This document shows positions 8,374 through 15,782 of a DNA stretch of 64,000 nt, piece by piece (within the stretch, counting starts at the first letter, position 1; each line of letters starts with the position of its first letter). The notes beneath the pieces are model-generated. The model had not been told where the DNA came from. It was given only the letters and a program-made list of their open reading frames with translations, and made no database searches. Position numbers and translations under genes: made by a program. Source of the DNA: Clostridium oryzae (GTDB lineage: Bacteria > Bacillota > Clostridia > Clostridiales > Clostridiaceae); contig NZ_MZGV01000002.1 of the NCBI RefSeq assembly GCF_002029235.1, positions 62,001-126,000 of the forward strand. The letters are read 5' to 3'.

Positions 8374-9626
8374 TCATTTTTTCCCTCCAATCCTTCTCTA
8401 TTTGCGAATATGCCCGCATCCGCAAGCTTGGTCATATTGCCATTGATCAGATATAAGTCCCCGCCAAGCTCAGGTGGGATTCGGTCAAGGTTTTCTAGCT
8501 CTCGGATATCATTGGCACTCATCCAACCATTTTGTCTCGCGGTTGCATAACCGTTCATCCGAGAGACATAATCACCTCGAAGCAGTCCATCCACATTAAA
8601 CTTGGCAAAATAGAGCTTCTTTTCATCTGGTCTTAAAAGTGCTCGGCTGATGGCCTGCTCCCAACGTATCACCCAAGGGTCCAAAGTGTATTTCACAAAC
8701 TCCAGTGACTGTTGCTCAATATTAGAAAAGCTCGATTTTTCCAAGTCCCCAACCATATGTGGAGGTACGCGGAAAATCCGAGCGATTTCATTAATCTGAA
8801 ACTTTCTTGTCTCTAAAAACTGAGCTTGTTCTGGTGAGATACCAATAGGCTGATACTTCATCCCTTCCTCAAGCACTGCCACACGATGGGAGTTGCTGCT
8901 TCCTTGATAGGCCGCATTCCAGCTATCTCGCACTTTTTGTGGGTCTTTAATCGTTCCAGGATGCTCAAGTACACCTCCCGGAGCTGCTCCATTTGCAAAA
9001 AACTTAGCTCCATATTCCTCACAGGCTATGGCCATACCAATGGCATTCTTGGCCATTGCAATCGGAGAATACCCTACTAGTCCATCAAATCCTAAGCCAG
9101 GAATATGAAGCACATCGCTTGGCCTTAGTGTGACCGTCATTCCATTCATCGTAGGTGCTTCATCGGAATATCTGGTATAGGTATAATAAAGAGCACCACT
9201 GGAATCGCGGTCCACCGACATTCGATTTGGCATTAACGGATACAGTGCTATGACTTCACCTTTTCCATTTCGAATAATCTGTGCATAGGCATTGCCCCAT
9301 AATAAAAGATGAGTCATCAACGTCTCCCGAAAAACGAAGGAACTCATCTCTGGGTTAGGTTCATCATGTAATACAAAATACAGCGGATGAGAAAGAGCCT
9401 TTTCCTTACCGCCGCTTGCATTGTATTTATATAGGTGGAGGGGTAACCCTGCCACAGCCTCTGCAAGTATTCTTACGCATGAATAGACCGCTGTCATTTG
9501 CATTGCTGTATGTTCGTTTACAGGCTTACCGCTGGTTGTTCCACCAAAAAAGAAGCTATAATTGCTTCCTGTGGTTCGATCCTTCGGTTTATCACGCGCC
9601 TTAAATAGCTTTGAAAAGAGGCCCAT
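8370..9626 (-). CDS. Portal protein, HK97 family
   Basis: About 418 residues from ATG 9626 (MGLFSKLFKARDKPKDRTTG), chosen because GGAGAG lies about 9 bases upstream; a second ATG is at 9632. Typical portal features are MTAVYSCVRILAEAVAGLPL near residue 45, FRETLMTHLLLWGNAYAQII near 95 and IEQQSLEFVKYTLDPWVIRW near 310. It forms the dodecameric DNA channel at one capsid vertex. A terminator lies just upstream, separating it from the small gene at 9699-10028. Confidence 0.92.
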   Translation of the reverse strand: MGLFSKLFKARDKPKDRTTGSNYSFFFGGTTSGKPVNEHTAMQMTAVYSCVRILAEAVAGLPLHLYKYNASGGKEKALSHPLYFVLHDEPNPEMSSFVFRETLMTHLLLWGNAYAQIIRNGKGEVIALYPLMPNRMSVDRDSSGALYYTYTRYSDEAPTMNGMTVTLRPSDVLHIPGLGFDGLVGYSPIAMAKNAIGMAIACEEYGAKFFANGAAPGGVLEHPGTIKDPQKVRDSWNAAYQGSSNSHRVAVLEEGMKYQPIGISPEQAQFLETRKFQINEIARIFRVPPHMVGDLEKSSFSNIEQQSLEFVKYTLDPWVIRWEQAISRALLRPDEKKLYFAKFNVDGLLRGDYVSRMNGYATARQNGWMSANDIRELENLDRIPPELGGDLYLINGNMTKLADAGIFANREGLEGKNE

Positions 9627-9655
9627 ATACATCACTCTCCTTAAAATTGGGCATG

Positions 9656-9681
9656 AAAAAAGCACCTCGCGTTTGAGATGC
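9656..9681 (-). terminator. Rho-independent terminator before portal
   Basis: Minus-strand GCATCTC-AAACGC-GAGGTGC stem (7 bp, one G-T pair) followed by six Ts. It ends the transcript of the small gene at 9699-10028. Confidence 0.75.
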
Positions 9682-9698
9682 CTTTCCTAAAATCATTA

Positions 9699-10028
9699 TT
9701 ATAACTTTAGATATTCTTCTGCATCTGATCCATTGTTTCCGAGATGCTTAACACCTTTAATGGTTCCATTTGCAACATTGTCATATAACCATCTTCCAAG
9801 TAGTGTTGGAGGAGTATCTATTAAATCTCTTAGAAAGAACTTCTGTCCAGAAGGTAAAGAATCTATTTTCTTTACCATTCTTTTATAAAGATCTGCGTAA
9901 GTACTTTTTCCCCGCAATGCTCTAACTTTACATAACTCAGCGATATTGGGATAACCTTCAGATGCTGCCTCAGCAATTAATTGTTCTTTTTCAGTATCAC
10001 TTATCGTAAATTGTACCCTGTAACTCAT
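9699..10028 (-). CDS. Small DNA-binding-like protein (RHH-like start, DUF1413-like end)
   Basis: A 109-residue protein from ATG 10028 with GGAGG upstream. Residues 1-35 (MSYRVQFTISDTEKEQLIAE) look like a ribbon-helix-helix strand and helix; residues ~53-109 contain LPSGQKFFLRDL and LLGRWLYDNVANG, resembling DUF1413. It sits between TerL and portal but has its own promoter, a tandem 12-bp repeat that could be its operator, and its own terminator, so it behaves as a moron rather than a structural gene. An autoregulated small repressor is my inference; the function is unknown. Confidence 0.6.
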   Translation of the reverse strand: MSYRVQFTISDTEKEQLIAEAASEGYPNIAELCKVRALRGKSTYADLYKRMVKKIDSLPSGQKFFLRDLIDTPPTLLGRWLYDNVANGTIKGVKHLGNNGSDAEEYLKL

Positions 10029-10046
10029 TTTCAACCTCCTTTTACT

Positions 10047-10070
10047 GACTTGTGTTCAGACTTCTGTTCA
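10047..10070 (-). repeat. Tandem 12-bp operator-like repeat
   Basis: Two adjacent copies, GACTTGTGTTCA (10047-10058) and GACTTCTGTTCA (10059-10070), differing at one base. They lie between the promoter and the ribosome site of the ribbon-helix-helix-like gene. Such proteins usually bind tandem short repeats, so autoregulation is likely. Confidence 0.6.
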
Positions 10071-10077
10071 TAAATCT

Positions 10078-10106
10078 ATAATATCGGAGATTGTTTTGTT
10101 TTACAA
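10078..10106 (-). promoter_or_regulatory. Sigma-70-type promoter of the 9699-10028 gene
   Basis: Minus strand TTGTAA (10101-10106), 17-base spacer, TATTAT (10078-10083), about 50 bases before the start codon. Confidence 0.65.
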
Positions 10107-10136
10107 GTAAAAACGTTATAATAATAAATTTGCAGA

Positions 10137-11744
10137 TTAAAGAATCAATAAACCTCTTCCATCATAAACAGAGTTACCTGTTCCACCTTTGCGGATCGCT
10201 CGGTCAAGAGCCATAATGGTAGCGACAGCTCCATCTATTCTCTCAGTTGACTTTTCTTTATCTGGTTTAATATTACCGGCAGGATCTGTTCGGATAAAGA
10301 TGTTATCCATCATCCATCGGAGCACCGGATGACCACCATGCGCCAGTTTCTCTTCCAAGGTAAGCTTCATAAGCTCCTTCGTTGGCGGACTCATATCTTT
10401 AAAACCTTGACCGAAAGGAACTACTGTAAACCCAAGGTTCTCTAAGTTTTGTGTCATCTGCACAGCTCCCCACCGGTCAAAGGCAATTTCTCGAATGTTG
10501 TACTTTAAGCCCAGCTCTTCGATAAAGTTTTCGATGTATCCATAATGCACCACGTTTCCTTCAGTGGTGTGTAAGAACCCCTGCTTCTCCCAAACATCAT
10601 AAGGAACATGATCACGCTTTACCCTTTGGTCCAGATTATCTTCCGGTATCCAGAAGTAGGGAAGAACGATGTATTTATCTCCTTCATACTCAGGCGGGAA
10701 GATAAGTACGAACGCTGTAATATCTGTAGTAGATGATAAGTCCAAACCACCGAAGCATTCTCTTCCTACAAGGTTTTCTGGATTTACAGCAAATGAACAT
10801 TTATCCCACTTCTCCATAGGCATCCAGCGCACCGACTGTTTTACCCATTGATTCAAACGAAGCTGCCTGAATAGGTTCTCTTCGGCTGGGTTTTGCTTTG
10901 CGCTTTCACAAGCAATCTGTATCTTTTCAATGTCCACTGTAATACCCAGAGAGGGGTTGGCTTTCGCCCATACCTTTGGATCTGTCCAGTCATCATCTTC
11001 GTCAGCACCGTAAATGACAGGATAGAATGTAGGGTCAACCTTTCGCCCTTCCAGGATATCTTTGGCCTTTTGATGCACCTCGTAGCAAATGGAATGGGTA
11101 TCATTCCCAGCAGTTGTGATTAAGAAATACAGTGGTTGTTTTCTGGCATCACCGGAACCATGAGTCATGACATCGAATAGTTGGCGGTTAGGCTGAGCAT
11201 GAAGTTCATCGAAAACTACGCCATGAACATTTAGGCCATGCTTAGTATAAGCTTCTGCAGACAAAACCTGATAAAAGCTACCAAGGGGTTTATAAACAAG
11301 TCGTTTTTGCGATAGTACCGGTTTAATCCTCGCTTTCAGAGCTGGACATTGTTCTACCATATCCACTGCTACATCAAAAACAATGGAAGCTTGCTGTCTG
11401 TCAGATGCACATCCGTATACTTCACCGCCATGCTCAAAATCACCACAGGTAAGCAGTAACGCAACCGCTGCTGCAAGTTCAGATTTCCCTTGCTTTTTAG
11501 CGATTTCGATATATGCCGTATTAAATTGACGGTAACCATTAGGCTTTATAATCCCAAACACATCGCGGATAATCTGTTCCTGCCAGTCTATAAGTTCAAA
11601 TGGTTGCCCATACCATTCTCCCTTCGTATGTTTTAAGCAATTAATAAAAGACACCGCAATGTCTGCAGCGTCCTTATCATATACCGAACCATCTGCCTTA
11701 AAGATGGTCGGCTTATATTTTTTTAGTTTACGTATGGCCGCCAC
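10137..11744 (-). CDS. Terminase large subunit (TerL)
   Basis: A 535-residue Terminase_1-type motor. The ATPase part has AYIEIAKKQGKSELAAAVAL (Walker A-like region, about residues 80-100), VVFDELHAQP (Walker B and catalytic Glu) and FLITTAGND (coupling motif). The nuclease part has GGLDLSSTTDITAF with acidic metal ligands. It cuts and packages concatemeric DNA at the cos or pac site. The start is unusual: GTG 11744 overlaps the only GGAGG, and the next codon with normal spacing is ATA. It is separated from TerS by about 5.2 kb of unrelated genes. Confidence 0.93.
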   Translation of the reverse strand: MAAIRKLKKYKPTIFKADGSVYDKDAADIAVSFINCLKHTKGEWYGQPFELIDWQEQIIRDVFGIIKPNGYRQFNTAYIEIAKKQGKSELAAAVALLLTCGDFEHGGEVYGCASDRQQASIVFDVAVDMVEQCPALKARIKPVLSQKRLVYKPLGSFYQVLSAEAYTKHGLNVHGVVFDELHAQPNRQLFDVMTHGSGDARKQPLYFLITTAGNDTHSICYEVHQKAKDILEGRKVDPTFYPVIYGADEDDDWTDPKVWAKANPSLGITVDIEKIQIACESAKQNPAEENLFRQLRLNQWVKQSVRWMPMEKWDKCSFAVNPENLVGRECFGGLDLSSTTDITAFVLIFPPEYEGDKYIVLPYFWIPEDNLDQRVKRDHVPYDVWEKQGFLHTTEGNVVHYGYIENFIEELGLKYNIREIAFDRWGAVQMTQNLENLGFTVVPFGQGFKDMSPPTKELMKLTLEEKLAHGGHPVLRWMMDNIFIRTDPAGNIKPDKEKSTERIDGAVATIMALDRAIRKGGTGNSVYDGRGLLIL

Positions 11745-11759
11745 CTCCTTATGGCTACG

Positions 11760-11786
11760 AAAAAAGGAACCCCGCAGAGTTCCTTC
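11760..11786 (-). terminator. Rho-independent terminator before terL
   Basis: Minus-strand AAGGAAC/GTTCCTT stem (7 bp, 8-base loop) followed by a run of Ts. It closes the metK-to-DUF5049 cassette. Confidence 0.75.
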
Positions 11787-11800
11787 AAAATTTGTTTAGG

Positions 11801-11986
11801 TTATTCTGTTTTCGCTTCCCCTGTCAAAATGAAATGGACATATTCTCCTTTGTTCTTTTCAAGGTAATCTACTAGCTCCGTATAACCTGCTCTTAAAGCA
11901 ATACTTGTCACAACCGGAAGATCAAACATATTCGTTTCACCTGTTTCTCGAATGGCAAGTATTTGTTGCATAATTATCTCATTCAT
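11801..11986 (-). CDS. DUF5049-type small protein
   Basis: A 61-residue protein, MNEIIMQQILAIRETGETNM, then DYLEKNKGEYVHFI. It resembles the DUF5049 family found beside amidoligase and GGCT genes in Firmicute phages and conjugative elements. It overlaps the GGCT gene by 8 bases with its own GGAGG, so the two are likely made together. No catalytic motif is visible. It could be a substrate or adaptor of the neighbouring peptide-chemistry enzymes, but nothing in the sequence proves it. Confidence 0.65.
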   Translation of the reverse strand: MNEIIMQQILAIRETGETNMFDLPVVTSIALRAGYTELVDYLEKNKGEYVHFILTGEAKTE

Positions 11987-12437
11987 TGGCTACCTCCTCC
12001 GATTCTACTGAATCGGTTGTCGCTTTGCGCAGGATTTCCACATCGAAGCCTGCACTCTTATAGCCTTCTAAAATTGTACTGTAATAATAACAGCTCGGCT
12101 GTCCAAGCGGCCTCCCATCATTCATGATGTATACCATCGCCTTAACGGTTTTACCCCCCAACTTCACTTTTATTGTTTCCTTGCGATAAAGGAACGGCCA
12201 TCCCTCGTAACGGTCAAGTGCCGCTTCATCGACAGGTGTGATTTCCCACACTAAAACGGGTACGTTGCCACCCTTAAAAGGCTCGATAGTCGCCACAGCG
12301 CCTGCGTGTGCCCCTCTAAATAATAAACGGTGGTCATTGATTTGACTTGCTCCTACCACCTTCGCTGTGGGGCATCTGTTGGCCATTTGTTTCAGGTTAA
12401 GGTTGGAGCCATAGGCAAGATATAATTTTTTATTCAT
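11979..12437 (-). CDS. Gamma-glutamylcyclotransferase-like (GGCT/AIG2) protein
   Basis: A 152-residue GGCT-fold protein. The N-terminal YLAYGSNLNLKQM motif is the substrate-binding loop and LDRYEGWPFLYRKE holds the catalytic Glu of the family. GGCT-like enzymes release 5-oxoproline from gamma-glutamyl amides. It follows the amidoligase gene, a pairing noted in published comparative work on amidoligases, where one enzyme is proposed to form and the other to break a gamma-glutamyl-type amide bond. The substrate in this phage is unknown. A GGAGG site lies before the ATG. Confidence 0.85.
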   Translation of the reverse strand: MNKKLYLAYGSNLNLKQMANRCPTAKVVGASQINDHRLLFRGAHAGAVATIEPFKGGNVPVLVWEITPVDEAALDRYEGWPFLYRKETIKVKLGGKTVKAMVYIMNDGRPLGQPSCYYYSTILEGYKSAGFDVEILRKATTDSVESEEVANE

Positions 12438-12475
12438 TGTAATCCTCCTTCTTAGCTTTGTGGGTTAGGGGCAGC

Positions 12476-13375
12476 TCAGGCCGCCCGAAACCGCCATGCA
12501 GCTGAACCCGAAAGTGCTGCGGTCAAATGCTCTCTGCAGTTTGCAAATTCATCACCAATGAAACCAATCCGGTTTAGGTAGGTTCTCATGGCAAATTTCT
12601 CGTTCTCCACCTGTGGCTTCTTTGCTGATGCACACTTTTGTGTTAAGGCTTGATGGTTGATGGCAAGCGCTAGAACAATGTAGCTTCTCATCTTTCCAGC
12701 ATGAAGCTCGCTGTTAAAACCTCTAAGTTCAACTGTATGGTTTCCGGTAAAAAAGCTGTGAAGGTTGAGGAAATGGTAGCGGCTGTTGTGGTAATGAGTG
12801 CTTCTACTCTCGCTGTAACCCTCGTACCAAATGTCCTCAATTTGTCTCATGGTTTTAGGCTTTTTGTGGTTCATCTTCTCAACCAAAATGCTGTCCATCT
12901 TTTTGCAGTAGCGCATTCGCTCCGGTGCAATCTGTAGTGCTTTATAAAATAAGTCATTTTTACTTGCAATGATATTTATAAAGTTTCGAATACTTCTTGG
13001 GGTATGTTCAGCACCGTCTAGATGAATGTGAATGCCGCAAGATGTATTTGTAAAGGCTCCAGCTTTGCGAAGCTTTCTTACTATCTCCTGCAAAGTTTCA
13101 ATGTCCTCCCGGTAAGTTAGGATTGGGCTAACTAGCTCAACGCTATAATCTCTACCTGCAGCTACTTTTCTTCTACCTTCTTTTCTTTGACAGTGAATGC
13201 TCCCATCATACATAAATCTCCAAACTCTACCATCTGGAGTTTTTACCTTCTTAGTGTCGTAGTAAGTCCCGCCTTCACTATAAGTGCCTTGCAAAAACTC
13301 TGCAGCAACTCTGGCTGCCCTTTCCCTTGTAATCCCTGTAAATTCAATCTCGATTCCGAATTTTGCACTTAACAT
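12476..13375 (-). CDS. Putative amidoligase (COOH-NH2 ligase)
   Basis: A 299-residue member of the amidoligase_2 group. The ATP-grasp/glutamine synthetase-like core is seen in FGIEIEFTGI (6-15), YDGSIHC (56-62), YSVELVSPIL (77-86) and TSCGIHIHLDGAEH (111-124), which carry the acidic and His residues that bind metal and ATP. Such enzymes should join a carboxyl group to an amine, probably on a peptide or protein. The last ~44 residues (ENEKFA...GFIGDE...LSGSAAW) form a separate module also found at the end of the protein at 13745-14437. It has its own promoter-like repeat at 13420-13451. Confidence 0.85.
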   Translation of the reverse strand: MLSAKFGIEIEFTGITRERAARVAAEFLQGTYSEGGTYYDTKKVKTPDGRVWRFMYDGSIHCQRKEGRRKVAAGRDYSVELVSPILTYREDIETLQEIVRKLRKAGAFTNTSCGIHIHLDGAEHTPRSIRNFINIIASKNDLFYKALQIAPERMRYCKKMDSILVEKMNHKKPKTMRQIEDIWYEGYSESRSTHYHNSRYHFLNLHSFFTGNHTVELRGFNSELHAGKMRSYIVLALAINHQALTQKCASAKKPQVENEKFAMRTYLNRIGFIGDEFANCREHLTAALSGSAAWRFRAA

Positions 13376-13419
13376 CGTACCTCACTCCTTTTAAAGTGTG
13401 TTTATCCTTTTGGCATGTA

Positions 13420-13451
13420 CATATATCACTCTAAAAGGGTTAAATAGCAAG
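13420..13451 (-). promoter_or_regulatory. 32-bp promoter-like repeat, copy 1 (amidoligase)
   Basis: Minus strand: CTTGCTATT, 8 variable bases, then TTAGAGTGATATATG. TTGCTA and GATATA are 17 bases apart. The same element of equal length lies at 14469-14500. It is 45 bases before the amidoligase start. Confidence 0.65.
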
Positions 13452-13520
13452 ACAATTATTCGATATAAGGAGCATAATTTACACAGTTTTTCTTTACTTT
13501 TTCAGGATAAAACGTGTGCT

Positions 13521-13748
13521 TTATTCTTCAATCCTTCTGCAGGAATCCTCGCCATATACAATACCTAATGAGCTTCCAGAGTCCCAATTCACATGGATGG
13601 TTCCAATATCATCTACACTAATGACAGTTCCTCTCGTCCCAGGTTCCAGTTTGGTATAGGGATCATTCATCTTTACTAAAACCACTCGTGTTCCAGGCCT
13701 ATAGATACTTCTGAGTTGTTCTAAGACATTAGGGTTAATGGTTTTCAA
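13521..13748 (-). CDS. DUF4314-type small protein
   Basis: A 75-residue protein with the pattern YRPGTRVVLVKMNDPYTKL, then PGTRGTVISVDDIGTIHVNW and a Gly/Ser loop, a small SH3-like barrel typical of DUF4314. This family is common in phages and conjugative elements of Clostridia. It overlaps the 13745-14437 gene by 4 bases (ATGA), indicating coupled translation with it. The function is not known. Confidence 0.75.
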   Translation of the reverse strand: MKTINPNVLEQLRSIYRPGTRVVLVKMNDPYTKLEPGTRGTVISVDDIGTIHVNWDSGSSLGIVYGEDSCRRIEE

Positions 13749-14437
13749 ATTCCATCTACCTCCTCCTGCTTAGCAACTACACTTTTAAATGCAGAACTTC
13801 CGTTCAGTTTGGAAAGGAGTATCTTTCTTGCGGCCTTGTATTCTTCACCGATAAATCCTAACCTTAACAGAAAACAACGAAAGGCATACTTTTCATTATC
13901 CACTTCCTTAGCTGTGGCAGTGATTCTCTTCTGTTTTTTTGCCATATCACAAAGGGCTGTAATGAAATGCGTGTAAGCTTTAACTTTCTCAGCATCTTCA
14001 TCAAAGGAAAACCAAGGGAATCGTAGAGTTTCCTCTGTTTGCTCAATAGGTAATTCCTCTACTCCAAGTGCTTTTTTAATGAGATCTCCTTTGCTTTCCA
14101 GAATCTTTTCCAAGTTACTTAAGGCAATGTCGGTGAAGTTTTCCTTAGGTATTTCAATTACCAACAAATCTGTATTATCTGTAAGCCCCTGTTCCAGGCC
14201 TTCTGGTTTCACATAAGTAAATCCTCGACTATTAAGTTCATCAAGCAGTTTGACCGCTTTTTCGCCCACAACACCCTCATCAAAAATAAGAGCACCTTCC
14301 TTATCCACTTCAAATCTGCCTATTTGATAAATAAATGTTGGTGCGCCTTTGTATTCAGGCTTTTCACCTAGTACTTCTCCAATCGCAGTAACGAGGGCCT
14401 TTCTCTCACCACCAGTACGATTAAATTCAATTTTCAT
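13745..14437 (-). CDS. Uncharacterised protein sharing a C-terminal module with the amidoligase
   Basis: A 230-residue protein from ATG 14437 (MKIEFNRTGGERKALVTAIG), chosen because AAAGGTGG lies 8 bases upstream. I recognise similar proteins in clostridial mobile elements, sometimes labelled virulence-related, without known function. Residues 1-170 are mixed alpha/beta and acidic. Residues ~178-219 (DNEKYAFR, RLGFIGEE, LNGSSAF) match the end of the amidoligase at about 19 of 42 positions. It has its own copy of the 32-bp promoter-like repeat and is coupled to the DUF4314 gene. A role with the amidoligase is an inference from the shared tail and promoter. Confidence 0.6.
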   Translation of the reverse strand: MKIEFNRTGGERKALVTAIGEVLGEKPEYKGAPTFIYQIGRFEVDKEGALIFDEGVVGEKAVKLLDELNSRGFTYVKPEGLEQGLTDNTDLLVIEIPKENFTDIALSNLEKILESKGDLIKKALGVEELPIEQTEETLRFPWFSFDEDAEKVKAYTHFITALCDMAKKQKRITATAKEVDNEKYAFRCFLLRLGFIGEEYKAARKILLSKLNGSSAFKSVVAKQEEVDGI

Positions 14438-14468
14438 CCTACATACCACCTTTCTTATTTGGTAGTAC

Positions 14469-14500
14469 CATATATCACTCTAACGCTACACAATAGCAAG
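14469..14500 (-). promoter_or_regulatory. 32-bp promoter-like repeat, copy 2
   Basis: Minus strand: CTTGCTATT, 8 variable bases, then TTAGAGTGATATATG, the same fixed parts and length as 13420-13451. It lies about 30 bases before the start at 14437. Confidence 0.65.
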
Positions 14501-14537
14501 TTATTTCTGTGCAAAAATGAATTTAAAACTTGCTCTA

Positions 14538-15782
14538 TCAATCTAATTCATCAGAAGATGTGGCTGCCACATTAAATGGAATCTTCTCTTTTTCTCGAAT
14601 GACATATACCTCTTTATCTGTTCCAACCTGCTCGATGTAACGCTTCACAATAACATCGCAGTACTTTTCATCCAGCTCGATGGTATAGCAAATTCTATCG
14701 GTCTGTTCACAGGCAATCAGCGTCGAGCCAGAACCTCCAAAAGGATCAAGTACGATACTATTAGTAAGGCTAGAATTCATAATGGGGTAGGCAATTAAAG
14801 CAATGGGCTTCATAGTCGGATGATCTGCATTCTTTTTCGGCTTATCAAATTCCCAAATGGTTGATTGCTTACGGTCTGAATACCAGAGATGCTTCCCCTT
14901 CTTTTTCCAACCGAATAGCACCGGTTCATGCTGCCACTGATAAGGGGATCTTCCAAGAACCAATGACTGTTTCTTCCAAATACAAGTACCGGAAAGATAA
15001 AAGCCTGCGTCAACAAAGGCTTTTCTAAAATTAAGTCCTTCTGTATCAGCATGGAAAACATATATACTTCCATCTGATGCCAATACCGATTCGATATTCT
15101 TAAAGGCATCTAATAAAAATTGATAAAATGCGTCATTGGCCATATTATCATTTTTGATTTTCCCAGCGGTTCCTTCATAGTTGACATTGTATGGGGGATC
15201 AGTTACCACCAGATTGGCGACCTTTCCTTCCATTAAAATGTTATATGTTTCTTTTTTTGTGCTGTCTCCACATACCAGTCTGTGCTTACCAAGTATCCAT
15301 ACATCTCCTAAACGCGAAACAGCTGGCTTATTCAGCTCGCTGTCCACATCAAAATCATCTTCTTTTATTTTTTCTTTCATCGTATCCTTGAAAAGATCAT
15401 CTAGTTCTCCGGGGTCAAAGCCTGTCAGCGATACATCAAAGTCTGCAGCATTTAAGTCTGTAATGAGAAGTGCTAGTTTCTCCCTATCCCAATCTCCATT
15501 TATTTTGTTCAATGCAATATTGAGGGCTTTTTCCTTTTCCTCATTCATCTCAACAACTACGCAATCCACTTCTTCCATACCCATGTTCAGTAGGATTTTC
15601 AACCGCTGATGGCCACCAACTACTCTGCCTGTGGTTCTATTCCAAATAACTGGTTCAACATAGCCAAACTCCTCAAGTGAGCGTTTTAACTTTTCGTACT
15701 CTGGATCACCCGGTTTTAAATCCTTTCTAGGATTATAATCAGCAGGGATCAGCAGTTTCGTCTTAATTTTCTCAATCTGCAT
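14538..15782 (-). CDS. DNA methyltransferase with ParB-like N-terminal domain
   Basis: A 414-residue protein. Residues 1-110 are a ParB/sulfiredoxin-like domain (IPADYNPRKDL, RVVGGHQRLKIL); residues ~155-390 are an N6/N4 methyltransferase with TDPPYNV (DPPY at 195-198), HPTMKP (321-326) and DPFGGSGSTL (346-355). The motif order, DPPY before FxGxG, is that of the beta group. It should methylate adenine or cytosine N4 in a short site, probably protecting phage DNA from host enzymes. It overlaps metK by 11 bases, so the enzyme and its AdoMet supplier are coupled. Confidence 0.9.
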   Translation of the reverse strand: MQIEKIKTKLLIPADYNPRKDLKPGDPEYEKLKRSLEEFGYVEPVIWNRTTGRVVGGHQRLKILLNMGMEEVDCVVVEMNEEKEKALNIALNKINGDWDREKLALLITDLNAADFDVSLTGFDPGELDDLFKDTMKEKIKEDDFDVDSELNKPAVSRLGDVWILGKHRLVCGDSTKKETYNILMEGKVANLVVTDPPYNVNYEGTAGKIKNDNMANDAFYQFLLDAFKNIESVLASDGSIYVFHADTEGLNFRKAFVDAGFYLSGTCIWKKQSLVLGRSPYQWQHEPVLFGWKKKGKHLWYSDRKQSTIWEFDKPKKNADHPTMKPIALIAYPIMNSSLTNSIVLDPFGGSGSTLIACEQTDRICYTIELDEKYCDVIVKRYIEQVGTDKEVYVIREKEKIPFNVAATSSDELD

